64,000 bases of DNA from Apoderus coryli (taxonomy: Eukaryota; Arthropoda; Insecta; Coleoptera; Attelabidae): assembly GCA_911728435.2 (NCBI GenBank), contig OU452210.1, positions 6,882,001 through 6,946,000 on the forward strand. Direction: 5' to 3'. Of the stretch, positions 25,701-35,655 are shown one piece after another. A program made the position numbers and the translations under genes. The notes below the pieces were generated by a model that was not told the origin of the DNA, did no database searches, and saw nothing but the letters and a program-made list of their open reading frames with translations. Positions within the stretch are counted from its first letter, which is position 1. Each line of letters begins with the position of its first letter.

Positions 25701-28393
25701 ACCGTCAAGATGAACCTATTAAAGCAAACCTAGCACTTATTCCATTGTTTGTATAAAACCGTCAATATTTTTGTTTCTGTCTCCAAAAGTGTATGTAAGA
25801 ACGAATTTTAAATGGAAGTGTTTCGCCTTAAAATTGTATACCCAAGTTATATTTAGTTATACAAATATATACCTACCTACAAGAAATGTTTTGATTACCT
25901 GGTTTATGGTTGTTGTAACACAAAAAAAAAATACAATAGACACTAAAAACAACAGATACCTAACTATTAATAATAATTAGTACCTAAATTTAGACAACAT
26001 ATTGTAGCCAAATAACGTTTGCTAATAAAGCATTTTGTTAACAAAATGCCAGAGTACTTCCACAAAAGAACATAAAATACCTACATGCCCTTTTATTAAT
26101 TCGGGATTCAATAAAATTTGAAACTGTGTCACCTTTAAAATATTCTTATCCATAATTTTATTTTATTTTTGAAATATTTCACATACATAAACTACTATTA
26201 CTACAAAATTTTGTTAGATACTATGTAATATTTTATATTCGTAAAATGGTAAAAATTTGTAAATAGTTTTGTTAAAGTTTGATAAAATTAGCGGATAAGG
26301 GTAAATGATAAATATATAAATAAAAATAATTAAAAAATAATCTGGTGTGATAGCGTATGGTGCACCTTAAGCATTACATATTCAGAGGTCCAAAAATTGT
26401 TAGAATTTTCTGCAATGTCACAAGTTTTATAAGCATATATTATATAATTTATAATATATAAACCTTATTATACAAAAAAAAAACTTAGATACCTAAAATA
26501 ACCGCCTGGTAGTCTGTTTTCCTTAGCGTTATTTATATATTTTCATTGAGAACAAAAAATACAAAGAAAAACCATTTTCATGTTATCCCTATTCATTACC
26601 AACGAATAAACTATTAGTTTCCTAAATATGTGATTTTATTTGAATGTGCCTTATTACTTATTATGCTATGGAAATATACTAAACATAAAAAATATTCAAT
26701 ATTTTTAACATAATAAAAAAAGAGTTTTATTTGAAACTTATACATATTGTGCGTTATTGGAGCTATGAAAACTCCATTTAGGTAGGTATCAGTTATCAGA
26801 TAACGCATGGGTATGTAAATGTGTGGTTTTAGTAGAACTCGAGAACTCTTCCTTCCTGGATTAATACTCGAGAACAAGAAAAATATATTGAAATACGCCT
26901 ATGCCAGAATTTACATTTGCCGCTTTTTAATTTTGCCTCAATGCGTACCTACAACGCGTTGCAACGCTTAACCACGTTTATGAATATGATTTATCTAAAT
27001 ATTTTAATAAAGAACAGATCTAATACAAAAAAAAATGTCCATATCTAAGATCAATTTGGAAAATTATATATTATATTATAAAATAATGTTTTTTTTGTAG
27101 TTAGTATGAATTATATCTTGAATTTCATAAAAACCTATTTCGATTTAATTTCAAATAAAAAAAGATATGTGAGTTGTCATAAACTCAGAGTTAAAAACAA
27201 TTATTACACTACATCTAGTGCGAATATTACAAGAAATTTACCTTGAGGACAAGAATATGTATTGGACTTAATTAATTGGACAGTTTTGATTATGAGTCCC
27301 TTTTGACAAGTTTCAATCCCAAACAAATTAAACATCATAAATGGCATTATCTGAGATAAAAAATCCAAGCTCAGACATAGTACCTACCACTCATAGGAAA
27401 AGGCCTTTCCTCAACATATTTCATATTTAACGTCAATTCTATCCATTCTAATATCCGGTTAACAATAGAAATTGAAAAAAAAAACAAGTTGCCATTTTTT
27501 TAGACCTTATTAGTCGTAAACCAAATATGGCGTTAGGATATTCAGTATATAGGAAGCTAACAGGTATCTCAATGCTCATTCACATTCATTCGTTTATCGT
27601 GCATAAATTAAAAGATCTATAGAAAAATATAAATCACCTAGGTCCAACACCGATAACAGTTAACAGACCCCAGTTGCTCAAGTCCTTCTTCCATAATATC
27701 AGGGCCCTCCCTATATGGACGGGCAACCCGCTAAAGGTTGCCATTTCGGCCGTGAATGTGACAAAATACTAATAAATCAAAAAACCAATTAATCAAAATT
27801 TACCTATAATATAAACAATAGCATGACTTGTATGTAAATGCTCTAATTATTATAAAAGAGTTTTTCGTTATATAATACCATTATTGTTGCTAACAAGTCA
27901 ATGATACGTGCAAGTCTCGTCGATGGTGACACCAAGTGCAAATTTGTAGAAACTGAAATATTTGGATATTTTTTAGTTCGGTTTTGTAGATAATCATTTG
28001 AGTGTCATAAATTTTTTAGTTAATTTAATTATAAATTTAAAATCATATTGCTGAAATCACTGAATAGAAGTTTATAGAATAATGCAAAATACCGAGTGTT
28101 ATGTTTTAGAAAATAACTTATCTAAAGAGTTCCATCCCGACTACTAAGTAAAAGGGAATAATGATTCTAAGATGGTGTCCGTCCTTCAGGATAGAGGTAC
28201 ATACGGGAACTGGTTTTCAAGAATTATCATCCTGACAGGAAGTTACACGTTTCCCGTTCGCTCTATTCCCCCATTTCCAGACATGACCACCTGGCGCGTT
28301 GCTGAATGTCATTTCGTTTGAGTTTTACAAACATGTATCCATTACACCCAGTATAGTTTATCACGTATCACAACTATAAAACACATTTTATAA
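19705..28393. other. Gene-poor AT-rich region
   Basis: Nothing coding is supportable in this 8.7-kb stretch. ORFs at 21480-21975, 22225-22690, 24133-24315, 25771-25980 and 26614-26877 are short, overlap in several frames and lack domains. A TATAG-rich low-complexity tract lies at about 20840-20890. SK 3-prime UTR may extend into the start of the region. Confidence 0.5.
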
Positions 28394-28579
28394 TGGAATC
28401 AAATTCATTTGAAACATTTAACACTGACAAGTGATAAGACGCGAAAGCAGCTTGAATTTTACAAGGCTGTGAAACAACGCTTGCTGCAAAGGAAACGAGA
28501 CGGCGAAACGGAGCTGAGAATTAAATATATCAGGGGAGTTCCCACAATCGTGTCTTCTAATGCCAACCATTTAAACTGA
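28394..28579 (+). pseudogene. LINE ORF1 C-terminal remnant
   Basis: In frame up to TGA at 28577-28579, this reads LTSDKTRKQLEFYKAVKQRL, then RIKYIRGVPTIVSSN and the end. It matches in style the C-terminal segment of LINE ORF1 proteins of the FP/leucine-zipper RNA-binding type found beside insect LINE ORF2s. The rest of ORF1 is missing, so the copy cannot make a full ORF1 product. Its stop lies a few bases before the ORF2 reading frame starts. Confidence 0.55.
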
Positions 28580-28584
28580 GTGAA

Positions 28585-31449
28585 TTGTCTAACGGAAATG
28601 GAACGCTAATTAATATCATTTACCAAAACGTGAGGGGATTAAACACAAAAATAGAACAATTTTATAAATCTGTGAGCCAGGGCGAGTATCACGTTATTGC
28701 AGTCTCAGAAACTTGGTTGCAGCCGCGTATAGACTCCGCAGAGTTATTTGGGCATCATTATACTGTTCTTCGTAAGGATCGCGACCTGAATGCACTACGG
28801 GTGTCGAGAGGGGGTGGTGTGCTTCTCGCCATCAGATCGGATTGTGAGGTTCAGCAGTTACGGTCAGTGGGGTCTGATATGCTGGATGCTTCTATCGATC
28901 TCGTTGGATGTAAATTTACGGCCGGTAATTTTTCGTTTATAATTTTGTGCGTCTATTTTCAACCAAATTTGAGTGCTACTGTTTATGAGCGTTTTGTAGA
29001 TTTTATTGTGTCATTGTCTATTATGTATAATAAAAAACTGATTATTTTAGGCGATTTTAATGTACACTATAGTCCTGAAAGAACTGTTACATATACTGCT
29101 TTAAACACTATACACGACCTAAGCTCTATGTTACATTTACAGCAGTGTAATTTTATACATAATCAATATCATAACATTTTAGACCTAGTTTTGTGTAATT
29201 TTGACTGTTCTGTCGAGGCCGGGGCTGCTTTAGTTGCTGAGGACGGTTACCATCCCACATTACATATATCTTTTTATTGCACGATTGGCCCGCCTCAAAA
29301 AAAATTCTTGCCTAATTTAAAAGCCAAAAAATTTAATTTTGCCAAGGCCAACTATCCACTTTTATATGAATTAATTTCTATACAAGACTGGTCCTTTTTA
29401 AACCAATTTCGGGACGTGAATGTTGCCGTGGCTGAGTTCCGGAATAGATTGACAGCTATTTTGGATATCAGTGTTCCAATTTTTAAACAACGATCAAAAA
29501 AATATTCCTATCCCTGTTGGTATTCCTTGGATCTCATAAGGGATATTAAAGAGAAACATAAATGCCTATGCAGGTGGAAGACCTCTGGAGCACCGCACTA
29601 CTTGTCTAAGTTCAGGTTATTAAGATCAAGGATAAAGATAGAAATCGAGCAAGCATACAGAATATATATAAATCGCATTCAACACTCAATAAGAGGCGAT
29701 CCGACACACCTTTGGAGGTTTGTTCAGAATAAAAAACAAAGGTCACGTATTCCCGGTGTTATGTTTGACGAGCGGGGCACTGAAATATCGGATCCAATAA
29801 ATATCGTTTCCAGATTTGCCAATTATTTTCGTAGTGTCTATGTTGATTCGATGAGCCAGGACTATGCTGAGACTTTTAACAGTGATGATCTGGTAGATGT
29901 GGGGAGCTTGGATATGGAAGATATTCTAAGTGCTCTGAAAAGTCTAAAACCGAAGATGACTGCAGGTATAGATAACCTACCCGCGATGGTGGTTAAAGAT
30001 TGTGCTTATGCATTTGTGGAACCATTGTATTACATTTTTAATTTATCCCTGCGGTCCAACTTGTTTCCTGACTACTGGAAGATAGCTCGTATATGTCCTA
30101 TACATAAATCGGGAGATATTAACAGAATCGAAAACTATCGACCTATTTCAATTCTTCCTAATTTCGCAAAGGTTTTTGAAATTGCTCTGCACAATAAGCT
30201 ATTTGGGCAAATAAAACATAGGTTGGTTTACCAGCAACATGGGTTCATTAAGGGTCGTTCTACGGTGACCAATCTAACCACTTTCCTGCAGGATGTAATT
30301 CCGGCTGTCGGTCGAGGTTTGCAAGTCGACGCAATCTATACTGACTTTTCCAAGGCGTTCGATAAGATTGATCATTCCCTGATTCAACAGAAGATGTGCG
30401 ACATTGGCTTCGGCAGGAATCTGATATCTTTTTTTCAGTCCTATCTGGGAGCAAGGCAACAATTTGTTGAATACAATGGATTCAGTTCAAGTTCATTCAC
30501 AGCCTCAAGTGGAACTCCGCAGGGCAGTACGTTGGCTCCTCTTCTCTTTGCAATATTCGTAAACGATATTGGCTCTGGTTTCAATAGCAATTATTTGTTG
30601 TTTGCGGATGATTTAAAATTGTATCGCACTATTGTTTGTGAGAACGATTGCGCACAGCTTCAAACAGATTTGTGTCGGCTTTCAGAATGGTGTGATCTAA
30701 ATAGACTTCCTCTAAACCTGAACAAATGTAAGTCGGTGACATTTACAAGACGTCAAGATCCGTTTGTGCGAAACTACACCATCGATAATTCAAATTTGGA
30801 ACGCTGCGCTTTAATCAAAGATCTTGGTGTATACTTGGATGGTGATTTATCTTTCAACTACCACATTGAGCAAGTTTCTGCTAATGCTTTGCGAATGTTA
30901 GGATTTATTTTTAGACAGACCAGAGAATTCAACAACATGGACTGCCTGAAAAGTCTCTATTTTGCCTTTGTTGTGTCTATTTTGGAATTCGCTACAATCA
31001 TTTGGTCGCCCATCTACCGTGTTCATATACAGAGATTGGAGAGTATCCAACGTAAGTTTTTAAAATATTTGTCATTTAAAGTTGATGGATATTTTCCTCC
31101 TCGTGGGTGTGATCACGGCCTGTTACTGGCAAGGTTTGGATTTCGGCCGTTGGCCGAGAGACGCATCTTCGCGTCTCAGATCTTTCTTTTTAAGTTGATC
31201 AACAATATGTTGGATTGTCCTCGGTTGCTTCAGCAGCTATGGTTTCGTGTCCCTAGGGTTCACTCTAGAAGCGCTAGTTTATTTTGGGTGCCACAGATTC
31301 GTTCTAATTATGAATCTAAAGCACCGCTATTTCGGGCTTGTAAGTACAGCAACCGATTAGTTATTAATGAAAACGTTGATTTTTTTAATGTATCGCTTGA
31401 TTCTTTTAAGAAAAGTTTAGAGACATGTTTGCGGGCTACTGATTTGTAA
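28585..31449 (+). CDS. Endonuclease/reverse transcriptase (LINE ORF2)
   Basis: This is an open frame of 954 codons. The N-terminal third is an APE-type endonuclease, with NVRGLN near residue 15, VSETW near 40, GDFNVHY near 160 and a DGYHPTLHI block near 220 (His kept). The central part is a reverse transcriptase: DFSKAFDKIDH near 590, SGTPQGSTLAPLLFAIFVND near 650 and [11 protein letters not shown] (catalytic FADD) near 675, followed by a thumb-like region. It would nick target DNA and copy its own mRNA there. The marked start is a TTG. The first in-frame ATG comes about 100 residues in, after conserved endonuclease blocks, so translation probably depends on reinitiation after the ORF1 stop at 28579 or on a non-AUG start. 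All catalytic blocks look intact. Confidence 0.93.
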   Translation: MSNGNGTLINIIYQNVRGLNTKIEQFYKSVSQGEYHVIAVSETWLQPRIDSAELFGHHYTVLRKDRDLNALRVSRGGGVLLAIRSDCEVQQLRSVGSDMLDASIDLVGCKFTAGNFSFIILCVYFQPNLSATVYERFVDFIVSLSIMYNKKLIILGDFNVHYSPERTVTYTALNTIHDLSSMLHLQQCNFIHNQYHNILDLVLCNFDCSVEAGAALVAEDGYHPTLHISFYCTIGPPQKKFLPNLKAKKFNFAKANYPLLYELISIQDWSFLNQFRDVNVAVAEFRNRLTAILDISVPIFKQRSKKYSYPCWYSLDLIRDIKEKHKCLCRWKTSGAPHYLSKFRLLRSRIKIEIEQAYRIYINRIQHSIRGDPTHLWRFVQNKKQRSRIPGVMFDERGTEISDPINIVSRFANYFRSVYVDSMSQDYAETFNSDDLVDVGSLDMEDILSALKSLKPKMTAGIDNLPAMVVKDCAYAFVEPLYYIFNLSLRSNLFPDYWKIARICPIHKSGDINRIENYRPISILPNFAKVFEIALHNKLFGQIKHRLVYQQHGFIKGRSTVTNLTTFLQDVIPAVGRGLQVDAIYTDFSKAFDKIDHSLIQQKMCDIGFGRNLISFFQSYLGARQQFVEYNGFSSSSFTASSGTPQGSTLAPLLFAIFVNDIGSGFNSNYLLFADDLKLYRTIVCENDCAQLQTDLCRLSEWCDLNRLPLNLNKCKSVTFTRRQDPFVRNYTIDNSNLERCALIKDLGVYLDGDLSFNYHIEQVSANALRMLGFIFRQTREFNNMDCLKSLYFAFVVSILEFATIIWSPIYRVHIQRLESIQRKFLKYLSFKVDGYFPPRGCDHGLLLARFGFRPLAERRIFASQIFLFKLINNMLDCPRLLQQLWFRVPRVHSRSASLFWVPQIRSNYESKAPLFRACKYSNRLVINENVDFFNVSLDSFKKSLETCLRATDL

Positions 31450-31728
31450 CTGATTTGTATTTGGTTTGATGAATTATGTTCATATGTTAATTATTTATTG
31501 TTATTATTAATTGTTCTTGTAATCCTCTCAATTTTCTTTCGTTTTGATTCGTGTATTTCCTTTTTTGTATTTTTCTATTTTTCAGTTAGTTTTAAGTTAG
31601 TTCTAAGTTGGGTATTTTTGTATGCTTATGCTAGGCAATTGTTTTTGTTTATGTAAGATTTTGTCTTGTTATTGGGTAGCAATACCTGTTAGACAATAAA
31701 GAGATTATTATTATTATTATTATTATTA

Positions 31729-32159
31729 AAATTCCGAGCCCATGCAAAAAATGTAAAACGTCACCCAAAAGATACAATAAAACGATGAGATAACTAGGTA
31801 ACTTATCTTTATTTCATATACCAAAAAAAAACAACAAATTATCTGTTACACTGCCATGTATAATTTATTTATAGATTTGATACTACAGCCTTTATAAAAC
31901 GGAAATCGTAGGGAAGTGGCATTTATTAGTATAAATTATACTTGTTTAAATAATACAAATAGCTTATTAACTGGATTTAATGTGTTGAACTTCACAGTTG
32001 TTATATTATATTTACACCAAAACATTTTATACAGCAAAGCTCAGCACAAGCAATAATAATCTAACAAGTAAACTGCTCTAAAATGCTTTGTCTCAAGAAC
32101 AGGTTGGTCCCAAGTTTCCAAATGGGAAACACTATATTGCATGCTTCATTATAATTTAA
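31729..32159. other. Intergenic, 3-prime flank of the VWC gene
   Basis: No gene recognised. It probably contains the 3-prime UTR of the minus-strand VWC-protein gene. Confidence 0.45.
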
Positions 32160-32360
32160 TCAATAAGTATGCCAAAAGCTACATATTAAAACTGTTATAA
32201 TGACAAAAAAAATGAAAATTAGTGACTTGGAAATCGTACAAGTAGAATTGGAATATAGTTTTCTACGATATTCTTCTAGCATTTTAGCTGCTGCATCTCC
32301 TGGGGGATCCAGGCATTCAAATTCACAACATCTCTCTTTTACACGAAATTTTTTACAAAA
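32160..32360 (-). CDS. VWC protein exon 3
   Basis: Acceptor with a long polypyrimidine tract ending in CAG. It encodes 66 residues plus TGA: the last VWC cysteines (CCEFEC), a charged linker and the transmembrane helix. Confidence 0.8.
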   Translation of the reverse strand, partial: FCKKFRVKERCCEFECLDPPGDAAAKMLEEYRRKLYSNSTCTISKSLIFIFFVIITVLICSFWHTY

Positions 32361-35283
32361 CTGAAAAAAAAAAATACAATCGATATTGGCCACTGTCATT
32401 AGAAAAACTGACTCAAGGTGATTGTTGCTAATATCTGAAACACTAATAACTTTATACTAAGGTCATATAAAATAGAAACAATGCTTCTGGATAAATCCTG
32501 CGTGGTTAAATTGAAACTTTGAGTTTAACCGCCTTCATGCAAAGTTGAGCTGAAGAAGCTGACAGTATGATCAGCCAAACGTTAGCTGGTATAAATTTGA
32601 CGCAGGTTTATCCAGAAGCATTGTTTCTAGAAGTTTACTTGCCTGTGGAAGTTTACTGTCTAAAATAAAAACGAAGGTCAAATGTTGATATTCTGCTACT
32701 CGTGATAAATTTTGACACGCGTTTCACTACACTGTTAGGATCTTCAGGAGGGAATTAAAAATAAATTAAACACTATGCGAATGATAATGAAGCTGTAATG
32801 TAGTTAGTTTCGCTTCTCGTCTGAGGATGCTAACAGTGGTAAAACCTGTCTGTCAATATTAGATTGTTCCATTTAAAATAAGAAAGTTGATGGTTATTTC
32901 CTTTCCGCACTATTATGTGTGGAACTTGAATAGTTATTTACCCTGCGATTTAAGAGTTGTTTAAAAAAAATTTAAGTTAAGTTCACAACATTAAAATTTA
33001 CGTTTTATTTCTACTTTACTCGCTTGTTCTGATTTCAAGAATAGTATAACTATAAAATATATACATCAGATTGTTTTGTCTTTTCTGAATCATTTGGAAA
33101 CGATACACTTACAGCTTCGTGACTGGACGAACAGTAACAGTATAGATGTATACAGTGATGTTCCTTATCACAAGAAGCTTTAGAATGGATATGAACATGG
33201 CAAAATACTTTTTGCAAAAGTAAATTTTATTGTAGGATTTTTTTTACGTCTTTTGTCATCAATATATATATAATAAGAGAAGACTCATGAACCTCCTACC
33301 ATCTCAAGTCAAAACAGTATAATCCTTTCCTTTCGCATCCCTAGAAACCTCCAATTGTTATTTATAAAAATTATTGACAAAAAAATTATTTAAAAAACAC
33401 TTGTTGCAATCATATTTTAATATTTCCAAACATAGTAAATATGTACCTCCTTATTTTTCATAACATTAAATTAATTTAATATTCTTGTGCAGTTTTAGCT
33501 AATGATGCAACCGATAGGTCCACGAAAATATCCCTATTTTTAATATTTTACTTGTTGAGAAGCTTAAATTAATATATTAGTCTGGGTAAAAATTATTTTG
33601 TTGAACAATAGTAAATTAAAATATACTTACGTATGGCGGATCACAGTAAATTGCGCGGCACCACATAGGTTCACTATGGTAGCAGACGCACATCGTGCAA
33701 ACTGCTGGTCCAGGCACATATAATAATCCATGTTCTATAGTTCTACCTTGAAAATCTGTACAATCTTCTTCTATTGCCGCTATTAATAATGAATGTATTA
33801 ACATAAATATACCCTCAAAAATAATTAAATGATCAAACAGAACCATAGTTTCTACTGTTAAAAAAAAAAAGATATTTAGGAAAAAAACAACGACAACTTC
33901 TCCTGATTTTGTAAATATATTCATATAATATGTTAGTCTTTCAAAATTAAAGAGTTTTTAAAAAGTTGTGACATTAGAATATCCCACTTTTGTTTAAAAC
34001 TCGTTTTATCTGGTTGCGTCGACTTTCCTTTGTAACTTGTAAATTGGGCCTCCCAGTGATTTAATTACTAAACAAAGGAAACTACATGCATATAAAAGCT
34101 ATATATTTACAAATTTTCACAGATATATGTAAAACGTTATGTTTTTTTTTTGTTTTTGTTTAGTACTTGCTGAATATTTTAAGGGTAGCTTTCCCCAGCG
34201 CCAGTTTAACCATTAGGCGGATTAGACAACCTCCAATGGGGCCCCAGGGCGGAAATAAAAAGACAAGAAAAAATTTAACTTATTAAGGCTATATATCACT
34301 TTTGTCAACAATTTCTGGAATAATTATTTCAAAACCTTAGAAAATTAAGCAGTCTAGTTAATAGTTCTATGGATAAAGAACGTAAAATGCATTATATGAA
34401 GGCGGAATGGTAGAAAAAAGAGAACAAAAATATTATTTAACGAAGGTACAAAAGTGACAAATTTAAGATTGAAATTTTTAATACGATATGTGACTCCATT
34501 ATCTTGCAGACTAGAATCTTATGGAAGTCTACGAGAACGATATCGAGCAATAGAATAGAGATTGGGCAGTTTAATGTTTTATGGGAGACAGATCGGAAAA
34601 CAATTTTAAACAAATTTGAAGCAGTTCAAGCATTAAAGTCTGTTCTAACTAAATTATTGTTTTTACCTATATCCAACGCCAGAATGGATAAGGTAAAAAA
34701 CAATTATCGCGCGAATTTAGGATAGGAAAAGTTAGATGGCTTATCTGTGTTTTATATTTAAAGTGACTCATTGAACCACATAAATAATTATGTCGAAATA
34801 ATTGATAAATTTGCCAAAGACAAAAAAAAAGAGTGAAAAAGTTTTGGTTTTTCGTTTACGACTTCATCGTTGGCTTAACGCATGTGATTTTTTATGTACC
34901 TACCTATTGACATATACTTATTTTCTACTTTTATTTAGATAACAATACTCTTGTAAGTATTTAAATTTTGTTTTTCGTAAAAGTCAATACTTTGTTTTCC
35001 GTTTTATTAAACTGTTTAATTTAATTTAAAAAAATGTTTTTTAATATAAACCTTCCCTCTAAATTCGCGATGCCCCCAGGGCGCCTAGTTCATATTGCGG
35101 TCTAGGGTCCGATGCGGTCTTAAACCGGCGCTGCCTATGCCGTGAATTGTTGTGAGAATAATATTGATTTTAAGAATTTTGATCATTTAATTTTTAATTA
35201 GATACCCAATAAATTAATACGAAAATGAAATTAAACTTACATGTGGTAACAAGAAAACACAAAAAAATAATCACATTTTGCAT
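32160..35283 (-). CDS. Small secreted/membrane-anchored von Willebrand factor type C protein
   Basis: Three exons (35283-35241, 33779-33631, 32360-32160) join in phase to 130 residues. The N-terminus [15 protein letters not shown] is a signal peptide. The middle holds a single VWC-like cysteine pattern: CTDF, CTMCVC, WCRAIYC, FCKKF and CCEFEC. The C-terminus has a hydrophobic helix ([17 protein letters not shown]), so the protein is probably a single-pass type I membrane protein with almost no cytoplasmic tail. Sequences such as YVPGP, WC.A..C.PP and CK.FRV...CCEF.CLD remind me of the DGCR2/IDD-type VWC proteins; that is inference. VWC modules often bind BMP-class ligands, but no such role is shown here. 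Its first exon lies 300 bp downstream of the Elp1 stop on the same strand. Confidence 0.8.
32474..32631. repeat. Inverted repeat with a decayed hammerhead core between its arms
   Basis: The left arm (32474-32513) pairs with 32594-32631, sharing GAAACAATGCTTCTGGATAA and its complement. Between the arms, on the plus strand, lie CTGAAGA (32550-32556), a stem II built from GCTGA/TCAGC, then CAAAC where GAAAC is needed, then GTT. It is located in intron 2 of the VWC gene. Confidence 0.65.
32714..32750 (-). ncRNA. Hammerhead-ribozyme-like core with a proper stem III
   Basis: On the minus strand, CTGAAGA (32747-32741) is followed by a weak stem II (CTA/TAG), GAAAC (32725-32721), a GCGT loop and GTC (32716-32714). 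The GAAAC-GCGU-GUC segment has the 2-bp stem III and tetraloop layout seen in Penelope and schistosome hammerheads. Stem I pairing is poor, so activity is doubtful. A diverged inverted copy lies at about 32820-32865 on the plus strand. Confidence 0.45.
32751..33630. other. VWC gene intron 2, remainder
   Basis: Apart from the diverged inverted ribozyme-like copy near 32820-32865, nothing was recognised. Confidence 0.45.
33631..33779 (-). CDS. VWC protein exon 2
   Basis: Acceptor ATTAATAG, donor GTAAGT after CATAC. It encodes [20 protein letters not shown] and onward to IYCDPPY, the first half of the VWC module. Confidence 0.85.
34196..35133. mobile_element. Decayed hAT-like transposon
   Basis: The ends are CAGCGCCAGTTTAA at 34196 and the complement of CAGCGCCGGTTTAA ending at 35133, of the CAGNG type expected for hAT elements; both are followed inward by a GGGCCCC/CAGGGCG-rich block. 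The interior has an ORF fragment (34504-34725, plus) reading ERYRAIE-like and [21 protein letters not shown] take this as a fragment of a ZMYM1-like hAT transposase. Flanking 8-mers match at only 5 of 8 positions, so the target duplication is eroded or the ends are slightly misplaced. It lies in intron 1 of the VWC gene. Confidence 0.55.
35241..35283 (-). CDS. VWC protein exon 1 (signal peptide)
   Basis: ATG at 35283-35281, donor GTAAGT after ACAT. It encodes [14 protein letters not shown] plus one base (phase 1), which matches the phase of exon 2. It is too short for automatic ORF listing but fits as the signal peptide. Confidence 0.75.
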
Positions 35284-35563
35284 TTTGCTGAAAAACACTA
35301 GCCTAAACTCGATAAGTTTGCAAAAAATACAAACACTGATTTGTATGTCGCACGACATATACCGCAAGAATCATTATTATTAATTCCATGCAAAATTAGC
35401 TGGCAGCGAGTATTATGTTCCTACGTCCTATTAAACTGTCAGTGAGATTTTAAAACAAGATTGTATTTAAATTAGAGCGAAATAAGATTCTAACAGTAAC
35501 GTTTATTATTGATTAAAATCAACCACTTATACTATTATATATAACTTTATTAATAAACTCTGC

Positions 35564-35569
35564 TTTATT
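35564..35569 (-). terminator. Polyadenylation signal of Elp1
   Basis: AATAAA on the minus strand, about 12 bases after the Elp1 stop codon. Another AATAAA follows within 25 bases. Confidence 0.45.
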
Positions 35570-35581
35570 AATACATTGAAT

Positions 35582-35655
35582 TTAGTCAAACCAGGACACT
35601 CTCCAATCATTTGTATTTAACAAATCTTCTTTCGGTGGTACGTGATATTGTTCCT
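35582..35655 (-). CDS. Elp1: Elp1 exon 6
   Basis: Acceptor TTTTATTTTCCAG. It encodes EEQYHVPPKEDLLNTNDWRV and the end; stop TAA at 35582-35584. This is the typical ELP1 terminus. Confidence 0.9.

Larger units (their letters stand above)
28394..31728 (+). mobile_element. Jockey/CR1-like non-LTR retrotransposon, 5-prime truncated
   Basis: The element comprises the last 61 codons of an ORF1, a complete ORF2, a 3-prime UTR of about 255 bp with AATAAA, and a tail of TTA repeats (about 31705-31728). The TTA tail, instead of poly(A), is common in several arthropod LINE groups. The 5-prime end is not sharply defined; ORF1 homology cannot be followed upstream of a stop at 28391-28393. No target-site duplication was identified. 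An unbroken 954-codon ORF2 suggests a young copy. Confidence 0.9.

Noticed and set aside
30260..30462. Two minus-strand ORFs inside the LINE
   Set aside because: They are antisense shadows of the reverse-transcriptase coding sequence.
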